From Hydractinia symbiolongicarpus (lineage: Eukaryota; Cnidaria; Hydrozoa; Anthoathecata; Hydractiniidae), in contig NC_079881.1 in NCBI RefSeq assembly GCF_029227915.1, forward strand, positions 29,303,501-29,367,500: a DNA stretch of 64,000 nucleotides, given 5' to 3'. Both the position numbers and the translations under genes were made by a program. This document shows positions 1 through 8,259 of the stretch, piece after piece. The notes below the pieces were generated by a model. It saw only the letters and a program-made list of their open reading frames with translations. It did no database searches and was not told the DNA's origin. Within the stretch, counting starts at the first letter, position 1, and each line of letters opens with the position of its first letter.

Positions 1-137
1 GAAACGATTGACTGTGGGACTAAATTGAACTGATTTTGAATTGTGACCTTATAAATGCTATAAGTGAGTCAACTGGACTCCAACAAATAACATTCTTCTT
101 AATTTGACGTAATTGCCGGACTCAGCGATTGCACTAG

Positions 138-152
138 GCGCTGTGGTAGCGC
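138..152. repeat. Conserved palindrome GCGCT-GTGGT-AGCGC in the monomer
   Basis: Perfect 5-bp arms around GTGGT, present in the A-type and other AGCGC units. In units with AGCACT the palindrome is lost. In units with ACCACT (for example 14962-14971) a different one appears: GTGGTACCAC, a perfect 10-bp palindrome. The site could bind a protein, but that is not shown by the sequence. Confidence 0.6.
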
Positions 153-372
153 TTCATTTAAAAGTTTAAATAAATAAGTCATTTTTTACTGTGGGACCAA
201 TCCTAGCCGTTATTGCGCGCTGAAGAAATAGCGACAGTTTCAAAAACTACATTTTATTGACTTTCTAACGGTGTCAGTCCGTTTGGGTTTCAACGGTTTG
301 GTCACCTATTCGTACCAACATGTATTTAGTGCTATTTTTCTGATATTAATAAGTTGCATCGCTTTTAACTAT

Positions 373-3300
373 GAAACGATTGACTGTGGGACTTAATTGA
401 ACTAACTTTGGACTGTGACCTAATAAATGTGATAAATGAGAAAATTAGACTCCAAGAAATAACATTCTTCTCAATTTGACATGATTGCCGGAACTCAGCG
501 ATTACACTGGGCGCTGTGGTAGCACTTCTTTAAACACTTAGATTAATAAGTCATTTTTTACTGTGGGACCAATCCCAGCCGTTATCGCGCGCTGAAGAAA
601 TAGCGACAGTTTCAAAAACTATATTTTATTGACTTTCTAATGGTGTCAGTCCGTTTGAGTTACAACGGTTGTGTCACATATTCGTACCAACATGTATTTA
701 GCGATATTTTTTTTGATATTACTAGGTTGCATCGCTTTTAACAATGAAACGATTGACTGTGGGACTTAGTTGAACTAACTTTGGACTGTGACCTAATAAA
801 TGTGATAAATGAGAAAATTGGACTCCAAGAAATAACATTCTTCTCAATTTGACATGATTGCCGGAACTCAGCGATTATACTGGGCGCTGTGGTAGCACTT
901 CTTTAAACACTTAGATTAATAAGTCATTTTTTACTGTGGGACCAATCCTAGCCGTTAGCGCGCGCTTAAGAAATAGACACAGTTTCAAATACTACATTTC
1001 ACTGACTTTGTAACGGTGTCAGTCCGTTTGAGTTTCAACGGTTGGGTCACATATTCGTACCAACATGTATTTAGCGATATTTTACTCATATTACTAAGTT
1101 ACATCGCTTTTAACAGTGAAACGATTGACTGTGGGACTAAATTGAACTGATTTTGAATTGTGACCTTATAAATGCTATAAGTGAGTCAACTGGACTCCAA
1201 CAAATAACATTCTTCTTAATTTGACGTAATTGCCGGACTCAGCGATTGCACTGGGCGCTGTGGTAGCGCTTCATTTAAAAGTTTAAATAAATAAGTCATT
1301 TTTTACTGTGGGACCAATCCTAGCCGTTATTGCGCGCTGAAGAAATAGCGACAGTTTCAAAAACTACATTTTATTGACTTTCTAACGGTGTCAGTCCGTT
1401 TGGGTTTCAACGGTGGCGTCACATATTCGTACCAACATGTATTTAGCGATATTTATTTTGATATTACTAGGTTGCATCGCTTTTAACAATGAAACGATTG
1501 ACTGTGGGACTTAATTGAACTAACTTTGGACTGTGACCTGATAAATGTGATAAATGAGACAATTGGACTCTAAGAAATAACATTCTTCTTAATTTGTCGG
1601 GATTGCCGGAACTCAGCGATTACAGTGGGCGCTGAGGTATCGCTTCATTTAAAAATTTAGATAAATAAGTCATTCTTCACTGTGAGACCAATCCTAGCCG
1701 TTATCGCGCGCTGAAGAAATATCGACAGTTTCATAAACTACATTTCATTGACTTTCTAACGGTGCCAGTCCGTTTGAGTTACAACGGTTGGGTCACATAT
1801 TCGTGCCAACATGTATTTAGCGATATTTTTTTATATTACTAGGTTGTATCGCTTTTAACAATGAAACGATTGACTGTGGGACTTAGTTGAACTAACTTTG
1901 GACTGTGACCTAATAAATGTGATAAATGAGAAAATTGGACTCCAAGAAATAACATTCTTCTCAATTTCACATAATTGACGGAACTCAGCGATTACACTGG
2001 GCGCTGTGGTAGCACTTCAGTTAAAAACTTAGATTAATAAGTCATTATCGCGCGCTGAAGAAATAGCGACAGTTTCAAAAACTACATTTCATTGACTTTC
2101 TAACAGTGTCAGTCCGTTTAAGTTACGACGGTTTGGTCGCATACTCGTACCAACATGTATTTAGCGCTATTTTGTTAATATTACTAGGTTGCATCGCTTT
2201 TAACTATGAAACGATTGACTGTGGGACTTATTTGAACTAACTTTGGACTGTCACCTGATAAATGTGATAAAGGAGACAATTGGACTCCAAGAAATAACAT
2301 TCTTCTTAATTTGACATGATTGCCGAAACTCAGCGATTACACTGGGCGCTGTGGTAACGCTTCATTTAAAAATTTAGATAAATAAGTCATGCTTTACTGT
2401 GGGACCAATCCTAGACGTTATCGCGCGCTGAAGAACTATCGAAAGTTTCATAAACTACATTTCATTGACTTTCTAACGGTGTCAGTCCGTTTGAGTTACA
2501 ACGGCTGGGTCACATATTCGTACCAACATGTATTTAGCGATATTTTTGTTTAAAATTACTAGCTTGCATCGCTTTTAACAATGAAACAAATGATTGTGGG
2601 ACTTAATTGAACAAACTTTGGACTGTGACTTAATTAATGTGATAAATGAGACAATTGGACTCCAAGAAATAACATTCTTCTTAATTTGACGTGATTGCCA
2701 GAACTCAGCGATTACACTGGGCGCTGTGGTAGCGCTTCATTTAAAAATTTGGATAAATAAGTCATCATTTACTGTGGAACCAATCCTATCCGGTATCGAG
2801 CGCTGAAGAAATAGCGACAGTTTCAAGAACTACATTTCATTGACTTTCTAACGGTGTCAGTCCGTTTGAGTTACAACGGTTTGGTCACCTATTCGTACCA
2901 ACATGTATTTAGTGCTATTTTTCTGATATTAATAAGTTGCATCGCTTTTAACTATGAAACGATTGACTGTGGGACTTAATTGAACTAACTTTGGACTGTG
3001 ACCTAATAAATGTGATAAATGAGAAAATTAGACTCCAAGAAATAACATTCTTCTCAATTTGACATGATTGCCGGAACTCAGCGATTACACTGGGCGCTGT
3101 GGTAGCACTTCTTTAAACACTTAGATTAATAAGTCATTTTTTACTGTGGGACCAATCCCAGCCGTTATCGCGCGCTGAAGAAATAGCGACAGTTTCAAAA
3201 ACTATATTTTATTGACTTTCTAATGGTGTCAGTCCGTTTGAGTTACAACGGTTGTGTCACATATTCGTACCAACATGTATTTAGCGATATTTTTTTTGAT

Positions 3301-4540
3301 ATTACTAGGTTGCATCGCTTTTAACAATGAAACGATTGACTGTGGGACTTAGTTGAACTAACTTTGGACTGTGACCTAATAAATGTGATAAATGAGAAAA
3401 TTGGACTCCAAGAAATAACATTCTTCTCAATTTGACATGATTGCCGGAACTCAGCGATTATACTGGGCGCTGTGGTAGCACTTCTTTAAACACTTAGATT
3501 AATAAGTCATTTTTTACTGTGGGACCAATCCTAGCCGTTAGCGCGCGCTTAAGAAATAGACACAGTTTCAAATACTACATTTCACTGACTTTGTAACGGT
3601 GTCAGTCCGTTTGAGTTTCAACGGTTGGGTCACATATTCGTACCAACATGTATTTAGCGATATTTTTCTCATATTACTAAGTTACATCGCTTTTAACAGT
3701 GAAACGATTGACTGTGGGACTAAATTGAACTGATTTTGAATTGTGACCTTATAAATGCTATAAGTGAGTCAACTGGACTCCAACAAATAACATTCTTCTT
3801 AATTTGACGTAATTGCCGGACTCAGCGATTGCACTGGGCGCTGTGGTAGCGCTTCATTTAAAAGTTTAAATAAATAAGTCATTTTTTACTGTGGGACCAA
3901 TCCTAGCCGTTATTGCGCGCTGAAGAAATAGCGACAGTTTCAAAAACTACATTTTATTGACTTTCTAACGGTGTCAGTCCGTTTGGGTTTCAACGGTGGC
4001 GTCACATATTCGTACCAACATGTATTTAGCGATATTTATTTTGATATTACTAGGTTGCATCGCTTTTAACAATGAAACGATTGACTGTGGGACTTAATTG
4101 AACTAACTTTGGACTGTGACCTGATAAATGTGATAAATGAGACAATTGGACTCTAAGAAATAACATTCTTCTTAATTTGTCGGGATTGCCGGAACTCAGC
4201 GATTACAGTGGGCGCTGAGGTATCGCTTCATTTAAAAATTTAGATAAATAAGTCATTCTTCACTGTGAGACCAATCCTAGCCGTTATCGCGCGCTGAAGA
4301 AATATCGACAGTTTCATAAACTACATTTCATTGACTTTCTAACGGTGCCAGTCCGTTTGAGTTACAACGGTTGGGTCACATATTCGTGCCAACATGTATT
4401 TAGCGATATTTTTTGATATTACTAGGTGGTATCGCTTTTAACAATGAAACGATTGACTGTGGGACTTAGTTGAACTAACTTTGGACTGTGACCTAATAAA
4501 TGTGATAAATGAGAAAATTGGACTCCAAGAAATAACATTC
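373..4540 (+). repeat. Heptameric higher-order repeat, 2583-bp period
   Basis: The seven units starting at 373 (373, 373-bp and so on, including the 345-bp unit at 1863) are followed at 2956 by a second copy. Units at 373/2956, 746/3329, 1118/3701, 1491/4074 and 1863/4446 are each exactly 2583 bp apart and share private variants, for example GAAAATTAGACTCC in the first pair and the AAATTGAACTGATTTTGAA form in the third. The match ends inside the unit at 4446, where the long form replaces the 345-bp form. Confidence 0.85.
1863..2207 (+). repeat. Short (345-bp) monomer class, first example
   Basis: It lacks 28 bp that long units have between GTCAT (2041-2045) and TATCGCGCGC. The missing block contains ACTGTGGGAC and CCAATCCTAGCCG. 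Other 345-bp units start at 14102, 14819, 15164, 16256, 17348, 18439, 19531, 20623, 21715, 22807, 25111, 27039, 28504, 29975, 30695, 32160, 34006, 35099, 36190, 37655, 39495, 41335, 42806, 45767, 47233, 50066, 51157, 52993, 54457, 55545 and 56636. All those examined have the same breakpoints, so they descend from one deletion. Confidence 0.9.
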
Positions 4541-5690
4541 TTCTCAATTTAACATGATTGCCGGAACTCAGCGATTATACTGGGCGCTGTGGTAGCACTT
4601 CTTTAAACACTTAGATTAATAAGTCATTTTTTACTGTGGGACCAATCCTAGCCGTTAGCGCGCGCTTAAGAAATAGACACAGTTTCAAATACTACATTTC
4701 ACTGACTTTGTAACGGTGTCAGTCCGTTTGAGTTTCAACGGTTGGGTCACATATTCGTACCAACATGTATTTAGCGATATTTTTCTCATATTACTAAGTT
4801 ACATCGCTTTTAACAGTGAAACGATTGACTGTGGGACTAAATTAAACTGATTTTGAATTGTGACCTTATAAATGCTATAAGTGAGTCAACTGGACTCCAA
4901 CAAATAACATTCTTCTTAATTTGACGTAATTGCCGGACTCAGCGATTGCACTGGGCGCTGTGGTAGCCCTTCAATTAAAAGTTTAAATAAATAAGTCATT
5001 TTTTACTGTGGGACCAATCCTAGCCGTTATTGCGCGCTGAAGAAATAGCGACAGTTTCAAAAACTACATTTTATTGACTTTCTAACGGTGTCAGTCCGTT
5101 TGGGTTTCAACGGTGGCGTCACATATTCGTACCAACATGTATTTAGCGATATTTTTTTTGATATTACTAGGTTGCATCGCTTTTAACAATGAAACGATTG
5201 ACTGTGGGACTTAATTGAACTAACTTTGGACTGTGACCTGATAAATGTGATAAATGAGACAATTGGACTCTAAGAAATAACATTCTTCTTAATTTGTCGG
5301 GATTGCCGGAACTCAGCGATTACACTGGGCGCTGAGGTATCGCTTCATTTAAAAATTTAGATAAATAAGTCATTCTTCACTGTGAGACCAATCCTAGCCG
5401 TTATCGCGCGCTGAAGAAATATCGACAGTTTCATAAACTACATTTCATTGACTTTCTAACGGTGCCAGTCCGTTTGAGTTACAACGGTTGGGTCACATAT
5501 TCGTGCCAACATGTATTTAGCGATATTTTTTGATATTACTAGGTTGTATCGCTTTTAACAATGAAACGATTGACTGTGGGACTTAGTTGAACTAACTTTG
5601 GACTGTGACCTAATAAATGTGATAAATGAGAAAATTGGACTCTAAGAAATAACATTCTTCTCAATTTAACATGATTGCCGGAACTCAGCG
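3701..5690 (+). repeat. Trimeric higher-order repeat, 1117-bp period
   Basis: Units at 3701, 4074 and 4446 recur at 4818, 5191 and 5563, all displaced by 1117 bp. The shared rare variant CAATTTAACATGATTGCC occurs in the third unit of both copies. The unit at 5563 then turns into another variant (GGTAACGCTTC, ATCCTAGACG), so it is a chimera, and the next two units (5938, 6311) match those at 2583 and 2956. This overlaps the 2583-bp repeat, showing layered duplications. Confidence 0.8.
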
Positions 5691-6809
5691 ATTACACTGG
5701 GCGCTGTGGTAACGCTTCATTTAAAAATTTAGATAAATAAGTCATGCTTTACTGTGGGACCAATCCTAGACGTTATCGCGCGCTGAAGAACTATCGACAG
5801 TTTCATAAACTACATTTCATTGACTTTCTAACGGTGTCAGTCCGTTTGAGTTACAACGGTTGGGTCACATATTCGTACCAACATGTATTTAGCGATATTT
5901 TTGTTTAAAATTACTAGCTTGCGTCGCTTTTAACAATGAAACAAATGATTGTGGGACTTAATTGAACTAACTTTGGACTGTGACTTAATTAATGTGATAA
6001 ATGAGACAATTGGACTCCAAGAAATAACATTCTTCTTAATTTGACGTGATTGCCAGAACTCAGCGATTACACTGGGCGCTGTGGTAGTGCTTCATTTAAA
6101 AATTTGGATAAATAAGTCATCATTTACTGTGGAACCAATCCTATCCGTTATCGAGCGCTGAAGAAATAGCGACAGTTTCAAAAACTACATTTCATTGACT
6201 TTCTAACGGTGTCAGTCCGTTTGAGTTACAACGGTTTGGTCACCTATTCGTACCAACATGTATTTAGTGCTATTTTTCTGATATTAATAAGTTGCATCGC
6301 TTTTAACTATGAAACGATTGACTGTGGGACTTAATTGAACTAACTTTGGACTGTGACCTAATAAATGTGATAAATGAGAAAATTAGACTCCAAGAAATAA
6401 CATTCTTCTCAATTTGACATGATTGCCGGAACTCAGCGATTACACTGGGCGCTGTGGTAGCACTTCTTTAAACACTTAGATAAATAAGTCATTTTTTACT
6501 GTGGGACCAATCTCAGCCGTTATCGCGCGCTGAAGAAATAGCGACAGTTTCAAAAACTATATTTTATTGACTTTCTAATGGTGTCAGTCCGTTTGAGTTA
6601 CAACGGTTGTGTCACATATTCGTACCAACATGTATTTAGCGATATTGTTTTTGATATTACTAGGTTGGATTGCTTTTAACAATGAAACGATTGACTGTGG
6701 GACTTAGTTGAACTAACTTTGGACTGTGACCTAATAAATGTGATAAATGAGAAAATTGGACTCCAAGAAATAACATTCTTCTCAATTTGACATGATACAC
6801 GGGTGCGTT

Positions 6810-6821
6810 GAAGATGGCGGC
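6810..6821 (+). promoter_or_regulatory. TISU / YY1-type element at the ORF1 start codon
   Basis: GAAGATGGCGGC matches the published TISU consensus SAASATGGCGGC at all 12 positions and contains the YY1 core AAGATGGCGGC. TISU is known as a combined transcription and translation start element of mRNAs with very short 5' UTRs. The LINE begins at 6797, so the leader would be about 17 nt, within the range where TISU acts. Human L1 also carries a YY1 site close to its first base. Role here is inferred from the match and its position. Confidence 0.6.
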
Positions 6822-8205
6822 AGGACGTGATCTTTCACAAGGGGAGATAGAAAATCGCATTCTAGAATCTATAAATGTTATACGAACGGCAAAGAAGAAA
6901 AAAGTAACACTACATAATATACTTAAGTTTATTAGTAAAGGTACGTGCTCTGTTTCTGAAAGTAGGATAAAAGATGCTTTGGAAAACCTAGAGAAGTGCA
7001 AAATGATTTATAAGAAGGGACTTGACGCAGATGCTTCGTATTTTTATACTGATACTAGTACGTATATGGAATTATCTGTGACATCGCCAAACACTGGAAA
7101 CGAAATTGTTACAGGTACGAAAGAACAAAATACTACTCTCGATGAGTTTGGTAATTTTGACATGATGTTGGATGAGACGCTCACAAAAATGAAAAATAAA
7201 TCTATAGTGGATACGTTTTTCCCATGTACACCATCTCCAGGACGTTTTAAATTTAGTAAGGGCATTGGCAAAAACGCACTTCTGCCAGAGGACTACCTAC
7301 ATGATGAGGTAATATTTTTACGTAAAGAGCTTGACAATAAACAAAAAGTTATTGACAGTTTGTTGTTACTTCTCGAGAAAAAGTCCACCATTTTGAATTA
7401 TCAAGGAAAAAATTCTACATTGGAATCGGATAAATCTGCTAATGTTGTTGTAAATGATTCGGCAATTAATTTAAAGAGAAGTATTCCCACAGGAACGGAA
7501 CAAGTCGATTTAACTATACAAACATGTGAACAGCAATTAGCAAATTACAGAAAGAAATGTCATAGTAATTATTATTCAAACGTAAACGTGAAAAGTATCA
7601 CAACAACTGAGAAAAATAATGTTGTTTTAGAAGATAGTTTTGTTGTAAATAAAGAGAATAGTTATGTTGTAAATAACGAAGACGAAAGTAAAGAAGATGA
7701 ATCGGTAATTTCATGGAAACCCGGTACAACACTCGTTGTCGGTGATTCAATGTTGTACGGACTTGATGAACAAAGAATGTCAGCACGTCGTAACGTTAAA
7801 GTTCGTTCATTCCCTGGAGCGAGGGTAGAAGACATGTTTCATTATGTAAAGCCTCTGTTACAAAAGAAACCGGACAAAATAATTCTACATGTTGGAACCA
7901 ACAATACTATTAATGAAACCTCGCGACTGATTTTGGACAAACTATTGAGTTTGAAGACTTTTATTAACACCAAACTTCCTAGATGTAAAGTGATTTTTTC
8001 GTCCGTGATTAAAAGAACTGATAATGCAAAAGCCGCAGTAACGGTAAGCCATTTGAATAGGCATTTAAAAGAACTGTCTCTGAATGTTATTGATAATGAC
8101 AATATTTCATCTGAATGTCTTGGGAAAAAAGGGTTACATTTGAATGGGTTGGGGGCAGGGAAATTAGCTGTAAATTTTATTAGAAAAATGAAATCTCGAG
8201 ATTGA
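6814..8205 (+). CDS. LINE ORF1 protein: winged-helix-like N-terminus, coiled coil, SGNH/esterase-like domain
   Basis: 463 codons from the ATG at 6814 to TGA at 8203-8205. This ATG has A at -3 and G at +4; an in-frame TTG at 6808 is not a credible eukaryotic start. Residues about 8-80 are short helices followed by a strand-like segment (SRIKDALENLEKCKMIYKKG), resembling a winged helix; this is a weak inference. Residues about 160-190 (DEVIFLRKELDNKQKVIDSL) form a likely coiled coil for multimerisation. Residues about 305-455 are SGNH/GDSL-like: GDSM with Ser312, GARV near 335, HVGTNN with Asn363, and GLHLN with His442. SGNH domains occur in ORF1 of CR1-group LINEs, where ORF1p is thought to bind and escort element RNA. 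Oddity: the residue three before His442 is Lys439 where hydrolases normally have the catalytic Asp. The middle (about 195-300) is low-complexity, rich in N, S, E and K. Confidence 0.88.
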   Translation: MAAGRDLSQGEIENRILESINVIRTAKKKKVTLHNILKFISKGTCSVSESRIKDALENLEKCKMIYKKGLDADASYFYTDTSTYMELSVTSPNTGNEIVTGTKEQNTTLDEFGNFDMMLDETLTKMKNKSIVDTFFPCTPSPGRFKFSKGIGKNALLPEDYLHDEVIFLRKELDNKQKVIDSLLLLLEKKSTILNYQGKNSTLESDKSANVVVNDSAINLKRSIPTGTEQVDLTIQTCEQQLANYRKKCHSNYYSNVNVKSITTTEKNNVVLEDSFVVNKENSYVVNNEDESKEDESVISWKPGTTLVVGDSMLYGLDEQRMSARRNVKVRSFPGARVEDMFHYVKPLLQKKPDKIILHVGTNNTINETSRLILDKLLSLKTFINTKLPRCKVIFSSVIKRTDNAKAAVTVSHLNRHLKELSLNVIDNDNISSECLGKKGLHLNGLGAGKLAVNFIRKMKSRD

Positions 8206-8259
8206 TGTCAGGAATATTCTGCAAAAGACAATGTTGAACTACCAGTAAACTGCAGTGTG
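8203..8259 (+). other. ORF1/ORF2 junction: same frame, single TGA, no ATG for ORF2
   Basis: ORF1 ends with TGA at 8203-8205 and the very next codon (8206, TGT) opens the ORF2 frame, which has no further stop until 11209. The first in-frame ATG in ORF2 is at 8527, inside the endonuclease. Two other ATGs nearby, at 8205 (overlapping the stop as TGATG) and at 8231, are in other frames and end after 10 and 5 codons. ORF2 is therefore made by UGA readthrough, by reinitiation at a non-ATG codon such as GTG 8257, or not at all if the TGA is a mutation. The sequence does not decide between these. Confidence 0.85.

Larger units (their letters stand above)
1..6796 (+). repeat. Satellite array, left block (~372-bp monomers)
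   Basis: Head-to-tail satellite with no gene in it. Units start (at GAAAC) at 1, 373, 746, 1118, 1491, 1863, 2208, 2583, 2956, 3329, 3701, 4074, 4446, 4818, 5191, 5563, 5938, 6311 and 6684; the last is cut by the LINE at 6796. Lengths are 372-375 bp except the unit at 1863, which is 345 bp. Fixed landmarks in each unit are the GATTGACTGTGGGAC start, AATAACATTCTTCT near 85-100, a GGCGCTGTGGTA block near 140, GCGCGCTGAAGAAATAG near 220, GTGTCAGTCCGTTTGAG near 275, and TTCGTACCAACATG near 310. Period and phase were read directly from the sequence. Function is unknown; satellites of this kind commonly build heterochromatin. Confidence 0.97.

Noticed and set aside
310-330. CENP-B box in the conserved ATTCGTACCAACATGTA block
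   Set aside because: It fits the TTCGNNNNA half of the box core but lacks the CGGG half, so the match is not convincing.
1-372. Monomer as an ancient dimer of two ~186-bp halves
   Set aside because: Apart from the repeated ACTGTGGGAC decamer, the halves do not align at a constant offset by eye.
6660-7001. 113-codon minus-strand frame across the LINE 5' junction
   Set aside because: It is antisense to ORF1 and half satellite, so it is a shadow of the real gene.
8257-8259. GTG as the true start of ORF2
   Set aside because: GTG is not a normal nuclear start in animals and the open frame continues upstream to the ORF1 stop; it is only a numbering point.
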